DNA of 64,000 bases from Distichodus sexfasciatus. Lineage: Eukaryota > Chordata > Actinopteri > Characiformes > Distichodontidae. The DNA lies in NCBI GenBank assembly GCA_032718565.1, contig JAVGVS010000001.1:6050495-6114494 (forward strand), given 5' to 3'. Both the position numbers and the translations under genes were made by a program. The notes under the pieces are model-generated. The model did no database searches. It was not told the DNA's origin and saw nothing but the letters and a program-made list of their open reading frames with translations. Shown piece after piece: positions 46,273 to 57,868 of the stretch. Numbering within the stretch: position 1 is the first letter of the stretch; each line of letters opens with the position of its first letter.

Positions 46273-47874
46273 AGACAGCCGCTTTATGATAACCTTTCAG
46301 CAGGCTGATATCCTCCAAGCCGTCATCTTCACTTTGTATCAAACCTCTATTCAGCATTTTCTTTTCCACTGAGAAGACACTTTTATTTACAGTAAATAGC
46401 AACACCGAAGACCTTTGGGCTCTGTTTATTCATTTTTACTATGGACATACAAAAACATAAACCATGAAGCACATTAGCACCGGCACCATTTTGCCTTGAG
46501 TTTGTCCTCTACAGTGGATTTCACAGCAGACAGAGTGTGCAGGAGCACTGCTGTTCTTATGGGTTTCATTAGTATAAGATGTTATGTGATTTTTATCTGA
46601 ATAATGTTGGGTTGACCTGGAGCTCTGAGCCGATGTTGAAAGGTATATGTGTGGAGGAAAAATATGAATATAGAGTAATAAAATGGTCATGTTTTATCTG
46701 GATATGTCAAGAAAAACAGGCATTTAAAATGCATATTTATGCCTCATAACTCTTGTGCCAGAGGCCACATGGAGCCCACAGGAGAGGAACATTAGCCCAC
46801 GAGAGGCAGTGCTACTGTACAGGCTAGCAGTGTTGCTAGGAAACGCTTCGCTAGCAGAGTTTTACACATGCACACACACGCACACAGATGGATATTCTTA
46901 TCATTATGAGGTCTTACAATTGACAACTATAATTACTAGATACTACAACTACAGTTAATCCTAGCCGCAGAAACCAAATGCAAATATTTAGACTCAAATT
47001 GTCTGACTCATGGTTTTTCAAATAAATACTGGAAATTTTTAGATATTTTTTCCTTATCAGGACCAGTCCTCACAAAGCCACAAATCTTATTTTTTCTGTT
47101 TTAGGGACAATCAGGTCCTCATAAATACTAAAAATTCATGTGTACACACACTTACATCATGTCTATTATCATTGCGAGATCCTTTGACTACCTATACCAG
47201 AAGCAACCTTTTTTCATTTTTATTCTGGAACTTTTTTTGCAATTCTTTTTCTTACATTATAAGGTCATATACACACATGCCCTTTCAATTAATAGCCATA
47301 ATTACTAGATACAAATACTGTGCTTTGTATATAAAAATGTCCTCATGAAGTCACATAATCTGCCAAACCTTCCCATCAACATCAGGACAACTAGGTCCTT
47401 GCAGTGATCTAAAATCTGTCACACAGAGAATTGCACACTCACACACACACGTGCACTCACACAGACACACACACATACACACACGTGTGCGCACAGGCAC
47501 ACCTTCTGTCTTCACAGTCATTGCAATCATAGTAATTAATATCATCCTAGCTGTCACTCAAACAGAGACAGAGTTTTGATAAAGCAGCACCTCTATGAAG
47601 TAAAAAAAAAAGCTGATCACGAACCACATTCTTCTTCAGTCATTTTTTGCTGTGATTCAAAACACTACTCCAGACATAATTGTCTACAAACAAAGCAACT
47701 AATTTGCTCATATGTGTATTTCAAACATAGACTTCCACATATACACTTGCTATCTGTGTACTTAGAATCAAGATTTAAAGTTTAATGTGATTGGCACAAA
47801 GCACAATACAATTCTTACCTAAATGCCATTTTTGGAGAAAACAAAAATACCTTAGAAGGTTTTCCATAAGGTCT
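46271..47874. other. Repeat-rich intergenic DNA around CA tracts
   Basis: Contains CA-rich tracts near 46868-46886 and 47436-47485, and scattered diverged pieces such as CCTCACAAAGCCACAAATC (near 47069) and CAGGTCCTCATAAATACTAAAA (near 47110) that resemble the complement of the GTGGGGACC-type repeat at 38491. The words ATAATTACTAGATAC recur at about 46928 and 47301. No coding sequence was recognised. Confidence 0.45.
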
Positions 47875-47940
47875 GAATGCGAGTGTAATTGTGTGAGTGT
47901 GTGGGCCCCCGACCCCAGTTGGGATTAAGTGGTTTGGATA
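47875..47940 (+). mobile_element. Internally deleted SINE 3' end
   Basis: TGTGTGAGTGTGTGGGCCCC is followed directly by GACCCCAGTTGGGATTAAG, which matches two separated parts of the SINE at 3508-3820 with the intervening 60-odd bases missing. The tail is eroded. Confidence 0.7.
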
Positions 47941-49570
47941 ATTAATGAATTAATTAAATGAATGATGATTAACTAATTAACTAAGATGATTAATGGTTAA
48001 CTAATATGATTTACGATCACTTGCTCAGCCAGATGATATCTAGAAAATGATAACATTATAATTTGGGTTCATTGTTAACTATTCCCAGAGCTGTGGTGGT
48101 AATCACATATGAAAAGAACCTGAAATGTAACAGTTCTTGCTATCATTTATTCAGTAATGTAACCAGAATAAAATGAGCAACAACCAGCTAATTACCATAA
48201 ATGCTTTTAAATTAGATTGTCAGTATGTCTTTATCCTGAACATGTTTCAATATTAGCAACTCATGAATTGACGTGAGCTCTGTTTGTTAGCACCTTATAA
48301 GTGAATTGATGTTCACTCTTATTTCTAATTATTCTCTTTAATAGTGGGAAAAGGTAATCAGAAAAAGGTTATTACCACAGAAAAAACTGAGAATGTGATG
48401 ACCATACGTACTGAACATACGTTTGCATATAGTGAATATACGTTTGTTATGAAGACAACGCCCTCTACAGTGAATAAAGAAAAATGATTATGATCGATTC
48501 ATATCTGTATATGATAAAATATGACGTACTTTTATAAGATTTTATAAGATCACCCTGTAAATATCATATCTCTGAAGTAATACTAAGCCAAGAAATTTAG
48601 ATTAATTTGCAGGTAATGGTTCATTTTAAACCAACACAAATGTATGTGTTGTTAGGGGGAATTTATAAATAAATTATGTTTATTTATAGTTTCCTATTTA
48701 ATTGTGATCACATCTGACAGGCTCATCAAAGTGTGAATTAAAACAACTGAACCGAATCAGATGGCTCAGACAAATTTGCACTTTTTAAACATTATTATTT
48801 GCTATTCTTTAAACGGCTATGCTAACTGCATAATTCTTTGAAGATTCATGAATGTATATTTGATGTGTTAATAAATTGTAAGATGCACTCAAGTTCGGCA
48901 CTTTTGCAGCCCTCTCCTGAAATCTCACGGCAAAGTGTGTGTGGAAAGTCTGATGAACTCTCAATGCGGTGCCTCAAGTACCTAATAACACTCATTTCCA
49001 ATTGAACTTATCGTTTGACATCTGGGAAATTAAGCAGTGTCACTCCAGCCAAGGCTTTAGATCTTATCACTGACTACTACGATCACTCCTGGTCGCGCGC
49101 TGCATTGTGGGATGAATGTTACTAGACTACGCTAGTGTTGCACCCCGTCTCCCATGGTCTGTACCACTGTGGGAATTTTTGAAGGCTCGCATGTGTTTTT
49201 ATCTCTGTTTCTGGGAGGCTGGGCCCTATGTAGCCATACAGACCCTGGCCGTCTTTTGAATGTGCGGTTATTATGATGTTATGCTATTAAAACGCACGCC
49301 TGCAGTACACAATGCAACTGAAATCTCCACTTCATTCAGAGCAATTTCAATTTCTCCCACAAGGTGGAAGCAGTGCTCTCAGATAGTGAGGTCTTATTTA
49401 TTCCTCGTGTTTTTTGGTTTTTTTTTTTTTTTTTTTCATTTAATTCCATTAACAAATGAATTGTTGCCAGTGCAATGTCAGGAGGAAGCAATATAGCATT
49501 ACATTACACTACAATGGACATTCTTCTTTTATTAAGTGAGTGGGGTGAAAATTTGTACTGCCTTAGAAAT
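47941..49570. other. Intergenic DNA, no gene recognised
   Basis: AT-rich DNA with a poly-T run at 49417-49437 and a ZNF143-like motif at about 49098-49113 (see findings). No coding sequence was recognised. Confidence 0.4.
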
Positions 49571-49580
49571 GCTGCTTATA

Positions 49581-49893
49581 TTTAATAGACTGTCTGTATA
49601 TGCTATACTCATGTAAACTGCTTATGCACATTTAAAGCGTAAATGTACTGTTGCAATATTTGCATATATTATTGAACTTCTCACATAACTAAATTGCACA
49701 TCTTCACGCTGTACTTCTAGCTTAGACTTGATAGAGATACTGTTTACTATTTAATATATTGTCTGCTTATTATATTCATATTAAACTGCTGCAGATCTTA
49801 TGCACATTTAATGCAAAAAGACAATCTCAAGACTGTAGTTGCAGGTTTTCTCCACTTGACTCAGGCTGCAATATTTGCATATATTATTGAATA
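49581..49893. repeat. Diverged direct repeat pair
   Basis: Units at 49581-49676 and 49750-49893 share, in order, TTTAATA, TGTCTG, ATGTAAACTGC/ATTAAACTGC, CTTATGCACATTTAA and GCAATATTTGCATATATTATTGAA. The second copy has an insertion of about 40 bases. It looks like an old tandem duplication of a short AT-rich unit. Confidence 0.7.
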
Positions 49894-50284
49894 CTAAAAC
49901 ACTAAAATTACATATAAATTTTTCTACCTCCGGTTTAGAAGGGTAAGTATCCTAGCTGGGATTTATTTAGTTAAGCAGCAGCTGTTGAAATAAGTCTAAG
50001 TTTAAAAGTATGAAGAACATGTTTTCCTGGTCGAATACAAAGCATGATGTATGTCAAATGGCGTTAATGTAAATTTTGTAAAAATGTGCTGAATTTCTTT
50101 ACTGCATTATCAAACAAAACAGGTAAAACCCGCAGGCTGAATACACATGCTATGAACGACGAAAGGCTAGAGAGTGCAAGAATATAAAGTGGACCCATAT
50201 ATGGTTCTGCGAGTGTTTTTAAAACAATACCAATTACTTCTCACTTGCTTGTTTGCTCATTTGGACAGTCGTAGAAATAACCTG

Positions 50285-50493
50285 TGTGCAATGGAAGTGT
50301 AAAGGGGCGGTCCTACGTGACGGAAAATTTGTTTTGGACCTATTGGCATCGGCCGTATCCGTTTCCAAGGGAACGTCGCGGTAAAGGCTAAATTTGCCGG
50401 GTTGGCGGAAAGTATTCACGTTTACGGCATGTGGCGTTCCTGCGACTGACGACTGGCTTCAGTAATGGGAAACCCAGCTGATATGTTTTACAG
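50285..50493 (+). promoter_or_regulatory. Promoter-like CpG-rich patch with a possible first exon
   Basis: Within about 45 bases lie a GC box GGGGCGG (50304-50310), a CRE-like TACGTGACG (50314-50322) and an inverted CCAAT box ATTGG (50342-50346). CpGs are dense to about 50450. A donor-like ACAG|GTAGTT follows at 50493/50494. No protein-coding exon is seen, so it could be a non-coding transcript's start, an enhancer or chance. Confidence 0.35.
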
Positions 50494-53170
50494 GTAGTTG
50501 ATGCTTAAGTGGTTTATTTTTTTTGGGGGGGGGGGGATCTGAACAACGTGGTCAAGTGTAATTCTGGGGGAAAATCGCCCGGCTTTGTGTTTGCTGCAGC
50601 GCTGCTGTACTCATTCAGGCTCAAGTGTGACGAGGGTCGGTGGACTTACTGATCTGGGAATGGAGATACGAGTCATGTAGGTGCCCAGGTTGTGTCCATG
50701 TCCTTCTATGTGTTGTGAGATTGTGGTGTGCTTCAGAGAAAAGGTTTTTAAAAGGCCAGTGTCTCAGTATTTAATGTAATGGTCTTATATTCGATATGCT
50801 TGATTTTGTTGCGATTCCAATATGCATAGTTCGGACAAACTGAAGGAAATTCTTACAGATCTTGCACGGATTGTAAAGGAAAACGAAAGGACTGTTTCCC
50901 TGCTTTGGTTTTCTGGCAGTTTTGTTTAAATATCGAGCATGCGTTTTATTTGATGTCTTCTTTTATTTTACATGAGAATGCAGAACTGACTAAACGTATG
51001 AAACACTCCCCGCGTTTTACTTTGCAACCAGAACACAGTCTAAATGACTCCAGTTACTGCAGTTTTCTGTGAGATATTGCTGCTAAATCGCAAAATATAT
51101 AACGAATATATAACCAACTTGTACTGGGACAAGCCAAATTGCTGAAAGAGGAGAATTCAGTCCGGAAGGTGAATATTTTTTTCTGGGGATGCGCTGTGTT
51201 GCGGTGCCGAAGTTTACCTGAATCTTCTTTAATGTTCCGTATATGTATATTTATTTCAAATAATACAGAGTGCTCCTGCATTAGAGGACACGTCATTATG
51301 CATCATGTTCCCAGTTGCAGTTGCATCACGATGATGCTCTACACGTAATGCTGTCTGATGCATGCTTCTGACAGTGAACATCGAAGAGAAAGCTGTTCCG
51401 TGCAGCTCTGCCACTAATGACTTTCTATTAATTAATCTATTGACTGTTTTGTCGATTAATCTCCTAGATATATAAATATTCATATGCCAATTTAAGTTGC
51501 ACCTTAATTTACACCTTAGACATCTATTTTCAGATGTTTTATATTTTATTTATATTATAACTGCACAAAGAAATGTTCGTAAAATAGGTGGAGTCATAAA
51601 ATAATTAGATGTTGTGATTAATACATATGATAATAAGATACGTGATTAATCATGATCTGGTAGCTAATTGTTCTTTTGATCGTATAGGAACACAGAGTCA
51701 CAGGCTGGCTTTAGCTTTAGGTCAGGTTATGTGACGTCAGGGTGCGTAAGGGGCGTGGTCTAAGCAAGTTTGATTCGCCCTCTTACCGCTATTTCAATGT
51801 TATGCTTTAAGTGATAATCCATATTTGACTTAAAAATTGAGAGTCTGTCTATTTTTTAAATAAAGTTAAGTAATATTGAAGCTTGCTTGCTTTGCTGTGC
51901 CTTTTGGTGCCAGCTAACGTCTGCAACTGGTTTGCTTTAGATATGGACTGTGTTTGCCACAACTTGTTTTTAAGGACTGGGTTTACTTCTCTTGGATAAT
52001 TAATGATGACCTGAAATCAAAAAGACAACTGAAATGCTGTAAAACGCTTGAATTCTGCTTTTGCCTATATGCTTTTGAATACTTGAATCAAAAGCAACTG
52101 GACTTTCCTTAGCATCTTGAAAACATTTCACCTCTCATCTGAAAGGCTCCTTCAGTTCTCTGGTCTGAAGACTAATGCTTATTTTCCATGACTAATTAGA
52201 AATGAGTAGTAGTAGTATATTGCATTTAGGAAAAGTCTTATAAATTGTCATACACCATCTTGTATGTGAACCTGAGGGAGACCCAAATATGCTTGAGATG
52301 TATTTAAATTTGTGATTTTTTTTGTGTGTTGAATAGTTAAAGCAGATTTCTTCTGAGCAGTTAATTATGCTACAAAGTCTACTAAACTCAGACCAGAACT
52401 CCTTATGGTTTTTAATCACATAGCCCATGAACTCAAAATAATAACTATACACTTAATGATACATGGTTAATTAATTGTCTGCTCCACAGAAGACCAGTGA
52501 CAAGTTTGGAGTCCTCAAGCTGTGCTCAGCTAATGTACACTTATGGACCCAGTAATGGGCACTTTTAATTTAAAGCCAGACAAACTGTGGTTTTCCTCCA
52601 TTAAATGATTGGATGAGATGAGGACCTCAGTCCATTCGGTCTCCATTAGATAAGCAGGGATCATGAGAGGAGTTGTTAAGTGAATTGCAGTTTATGCCTT
52701 TTTGCTCTCAAGCTTACAGGCCATGCCAAGACACAGATGCTTTAAATCATATGAGGCTGATCTTTCTCCTAAAGAGAGGAGATAAGTATCTACCTGAATA
52801 GTCACTAAACATCACCCAGGTCTACATTTAGTCTTTTTTTCAGACTGACCTTGAAACACATCACAGAAATAAGCTCAAATGGCTGCATATTTGAACTGAT
52901 TTCATTGTAATGTGTATTTCCTGCTCTGCAATGTGTATACAGCTTATTTGTTTTCTCCAGCCTAGGTTGTTTTGTGCATTCATCAAAACTAAATTTGTTC
53001 TTAAAACTCACTTAAGCAGTTTTCACAGAGATTCTGTCCTTCACCAATATTTTATTGTTTGAGATGTGTTCTTAGTTAAAAACAGAATCTGTGAATGCTG
53101 AATGTTCACTTAGACTAAGATCTCCATCCACTTATCCAAGATTGCTGACGTTGTTTGAATTGAACTGAAT
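50494..53170. other. Intergenic DNA, no gene recognised
   Basis: It contains a T/G homopolymer near 50517-50536, a perfect CRE palindrome TGACGTCA at 51732-51739 followed by GGGGCGTGG, and otherwise AT-rich non-coding DNA. Small ORFs lack recognisable domains. Confidence 0.4.
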
Positions 53171-53408
53171 TTAAATGACTGAGTGATTATTTGTCATTGT
53201 GAATACACCACAGAACACAGTGCACCACAACAATATGTGAACTCTGCACTTGACCCATCCATGGAGAGGCAGTTAGCATCTCTATCAGCACCTGGGAAGC
53301 AGTGCTTGGAGACGCTACTTTGCTTATGAGCACCTCAGTGATACCTTTACCGGTCCAGAACCAACGACCCTCTAATCACAGGCCAACTCCCTAATCGCTA
53401 CGCAACTG
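53171..53408 (-). mobile_element. tRNA-derived SINE (family B), minus strand, degraded
   Basis: It is colinear with 18561-18826: GTGATTATTTGTCATTG, CACCACAG, CAGTGCACCACAAC, GAGCACCTCAGTG and CTCCCTAATCGCTACGCAACTG. It is more diverged, and the B-box region is eroded. Confidence 0.75.
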
Positions 53409-53479
53409 AAACATTTAATAATCTAGGTTCCAGATTGGTACTGTGTTCAGTCTGTCACAATTTTGAATTTTACAAACAC

Positions 53480-53745
53480 CAAGCTCAGCTGAATCTCTCC
53501 TCTTTTCCTTTTCGGAGCTTCACGCTGTGCTCATGTGTAAATGTGGTGTGAGTGACAACAAGGCTTCAGCGTTGATTGGCTAGTACTCTTGTGAAATATA
53601 GTCAACAGTAACGCACCTTGTAATTACTTAATATCGTTGATGGTCAAATTTGAACACAGATACCGATAGTCAGCAAAATGCCTAATATCGGCCTCCGATA
53701 ATTGGTCTGTCTGATAATGGGTGGACCCTTGCTGTGTTTCACCCT
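53480..53745 (-). mobile_element. DNA-transposon-like interspersed repeat, copy 2 (inverted)
   Basis: The reverse complement aligns with 19029-19340, sharing AAGGGTCxACCC at one end and AATCAACGCTGAAGCCTTG inside. It lies directly beside a family B SINE, and copy 1 likewise lies about 200 bases from a family B SINE. Confidence 0.6.
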
Positions 53746-56700
53746 TCTTTTTCCTAAACAGAGTTCACAGTCTTGCCTTTTGATTTGTCACTACAACTGC
53801 TAACTACTACCGCTATCACTAATGTTAAAGGAATGTTCACGTTTGACCAAATCACCTTGTCGTTGTGTCTACATGAATGGCCAAACCTCGTACACTGTTA
53901 TTTGCCTTCCCCCTTTTCTGCCAGTATTTTATTTGCTACATTGTATTTTCACAAACCTTCTTGGGTATTTTCTTGTGTTTTTCCACACCTGTATGCTGAG
54001 GTGCACCTATTGTTCAGGTTATTAAAAGCAGCTGCAGAAACAGTGTGATAAATGGCTCATATTTTTAGGCATAAACACATTCATTTAAAGGGCAGCAGGC
54101 AAATGGCATGAAAGGTCTGAGAAGAATTATTATTCCATGTCAGAAATGTAATTAAAATCTATTCAACTTGCCCCCCTGCCTCATGTCAGCAACCTTTAAT
54201 GAAACAAAATGTGACCATAAAGCAGCAAACACTTCAAATGTAACACACTTAGCATATGGAATGTGTTTAATCTACATATGGTTGATCATCTATAAATACA
54301 GATGATAGCAAGAGCAAGTTTTTATGGTTAAATATGTATTACTATTTTTGTTGTATTTACAAGTTTATACTAGAACAAGTGTGTTTTCCTGTTGTGCTAC
54401 ATGAAGAAAAAATTAGAAGATTAATGAGCTCAGACGAAGGGTAAAAGGTTGCTTAATAAAATGGTAATGGAAGTGCTCACCATTTACACTCTGGCAACCA
54501 AACAGATTCCATTAGGAGAAAACAGAACAGTATCAAGCCCTAGAGGCAACTTGTTCATGATTTCTGACTGTAGCTATGCACTAAATGACTGTGGTAAAAT
54601 GTATAGGTAATCAGTATTACTGTGCAAATAGAAATGCATGTTTCTGCAATATTCTTTTAGTATTTCCATTTTTTTAACCCTTTCAAAACTATATTGTGTG
54701 TATCTGTAGTCTATGAGCACATGGAAAGGAGAGATTGTCTTGTTATTTGCCTCGTGTGCATTTATAGCATGCCTAGCTTTTTTTCTCTGGCCTTGTTTCC
54801 CTCAAAAATAACACACAGTAGACCTTATGCTAATTGAATCCATCAAAGCCTTGTAGTTGAAGACATTAGCATATTTCAGAACAAAGAGTTGCAGAGCTTC
54901 TCTTGAACACAATGCTCTTTTAGTGTGTCAAAAGGCATAACATACTATACTGTGTGATTTTTGTGCAATAGCTGCAAGATATGGTCTTTTTTGTTGAAAT
55001 CGTAACAAATTCTAAATGAGATGCATGTATAAAATCTTTTCTCTTTTATTGAGTTAACCTATACTGACTCAAACAAAGTGAAATAAAGCTGTCAGGCAGC
55101 TACATTGTCTATCTTTCCAGGTCTTTTGTGTGAACACCTCTCCATGGCTGAGGGCGGGGGGTGGTGGTGGGGTAAGGTTTGAGCAGTTTTTGCAGGGTGC
55201 CTGTTAGAGTGCCGGGTGGCCCGGAAGGCAGAGCTGTTCCACACTACAGAGCGTGTTCATTTCAGAGAGACCACTGACCATGAACTCCCAGCGGCTCCTC
55301 AGCATAATTAGCTCATGTCCTTTATTTCAACAAGGCTGTCTTTCCCCAGACTGGCTGCTTTTTGGCCTGCTAGACCAATATTGGGGGTATCGCCTTTGTT
55401 GGCACACAATTCCTGGATCCTTGCTTTTGTAGATTTTGAGACCCCAAATCAATTTTCCAGTTCTTTTATCTGTAGAGAGCCCCTGAGGGCAATTAATTTA
55501 TTTCACATATATTTGATGCCTTACAGATGCCTGTTGAATTTTCTCCAAGGATACTGTAGATAGTGCAGATTCTGGAAGACTTGCCTTGATCTTAGACCGA
55601 TCCAAATTTTTCAGTCCTGATAACGTGGGCGTTAAGATACGTCTCATTGTATAGAAGAGACTGGTATTATTCTTTATTCTTTTAATATGAACAACAGCAC
55701 ATGTGAGTCATTGCTTTCCTAAGTTTGTAAAATGTAACAAATACATAAATCAAAATATATTGGATTATTTATTATTAAAATAAACAATTGTGCTCAAGCA
55801 ATTTATTTAAAAAAACTTTGAAATGAACAGGAATTTATGTGTAGCAATTGTAAACCTTTAGTAGCTAGTCAGTCAATAAATAAAATTCCATTTTGCTATG
55901 ATGATTTGCCACCAAAGCTAATTTAATGGTTTTCACACTAATAAAATGAATAAAAATTTCCAGCAACATACTTTTGACCTCTATGATCTTTTTTGTAAGG
56001 ATATGTGCTGCCAAGTCTCTGTCAGATTATATCGTGTCTTCCCTCCAGGGTGTAAATAGCTTTGTATTTGATAGTATTTGAGAATTCAGGATAGTTCTTA
56101 CTCTCAGGTCAAGTACTTAGACTTGTGCCTCTTGTAGGTGCTGACTAACACTTGGCTGAATCAGCAGGTGGGGTGGTCCTTTGTGTTAAAGGCTTTGGCA
56201 GCCGGTCACTTCCAAAGAGACAAGCAGGCCTCTGCTCCGGACCTCTGCTGCTGTAATCACATTTCCACCCTCCAGCCTATGTGATTATGTTGAGGTTTTC
56301 AGGAAACTGCTGGGTGCTGATTACTTAGGTGGCCTGGATGCAGGACCCTCACCCAGCTCTCCTGAGGCACAGTGCCGCATCTGCAGAAGAGGAAATGATG
56401 TTGAGTATTTAATGGTTTTTGCTGTGATTCCAAGGTCATTTACAGCCATAAAACAGGGATTTGAAGCCTTTGTTGTTGCTGTTATTATTTTAAATTGTTC
56501 TACCACCTGATAGTTTGGTTTTTACTACAGTGGCAGTCATATGACAGTCAAATAGAGACATATTAATCTTATAATACTGTCATATTGCTATACAACACAA
56601 GTCCTTTTTCTAATGAACATTTGGGACTGAGAAGGATCTTCAGTAATGCAAAATGTTATACTAAATGCACTCACTTTTGCTTGTGACTGCTCTATTGGAG

Positions 56701-57744
56701 ATCAATAAAGAGCCATTTCATGCTTAAAAACAGGTTTGTGAAATTAAATGGCCGCAGTGACGATAATATACTCATCCCCGCCTGTAGCTTGTTCTCATCT
56801 GCATTGCCTATCGAGCACATCTCCTAATGCATTTAATATTCTGCATCATAATAATCCGAGGTACTTGATATGCTCTGAAAGGACTTGTTAAGCCCCTACT
56901 TTGTTGTGTAAATAGCGGAGCCTCAGAAGCAGCTCCCACTTTCTTCTATTTACCATAAATATGACTTTGTCTGAATGTCGATGAATGGATCATTCTTTCT
57001 CCCTCCTCCATAAATATTAGTGATAAGGGCTCCTCGCTCCAAATACGGTCTATTTCCTGTGCTACTCTGCTGCTGAGTGAAATGAATTCAGTGTATTTAT
57101 CTCACCTGTGGTGAATCTTTAAATACTTTCTCATTGCTGGTGAAACCAAGGAGCTTGACCTCCAGATGCTCTGTTCAGTGTGTATAAGATATCTCCGTAG
57201 TCTACTGTCACCATAACCTGGTTTATGTATAAAATGGATGATGCTTATGTTACTGTGTTCAGATTTGCTGGTTCTGTACTATGTTGATGGAGAACAAGGC
57301 ATGGAGTGAATGGTAGATGCCAGTCTGTTTGGGGAGATATTATGGTATTACATGATCACGATGGCAAATTTAACAGGATTATCAGGAGACGTTCTGATTC
57401 AATTTAGTGCATTCCAGTCTGATTGCATAAGACTGCCATCAATAAATCTGATTAAAAATGTAAAGAACATTTAATCAGCCTCTCCTCCCCCAGGCCATGT
57501 ATAAAGTGGACAAAGGCAGTGCAAGTCATCCTCTGCACCATCAGCAAATGTGGGAATGTGGGTTGTGCCACCATTATGTAAACACCGGCATAAGTCTGGC
57601 TCTCTCATCAATAAACTAATCAAACTTTCCATGCTGTTACTGAGCCTTCATAACTGAGTCACTGGGTCCATGTGGTGAATGTGCTGATAAAAAATGGGAA
57701 TGTTTGTCCTGGGCAAGTGTGGTGGGATTGTGTTTTACCAAAAA
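53746..57744. other. Intergenic DNA, no gene recognised
   Basis: AT-rich DNA. The 55140-55280 part is G-rich (GGCGGGGGGTGGTGGTGGGG), and 56755-57130 is mixed-composition DNA without simple repeats, listed as a possible conserved element. No coding sequence was recognised. Confidence 0.4.
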
Positions 57745-57868
57745 GCTGCCCACTGCTTCTTTACAGAGGGGTCAAATGCAGAGGTCACATTTCGTTGTGG
57801 TGCCCTGTGTGTTGTGTTGTGCCGTGCTGTGGTGTGTTCACAATGACAAATAATCACTCACTTAAATT
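57745..57868 (+). mobile_element. tRNA-derived SINE (family B), 3' fragment
   Basis: CTGCCCACTGCTTCTTTACAG, then AGGGGTCAAATGCAGAGGTC, ACATTTCGTTGTGG and GTGTTCACAATGACAAATAA match the 3' half of the copy at 62134-62379. The tRNA-like head is missing, a 5' truncation typical of LINE-driven insertion. Confidence 0.8.
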
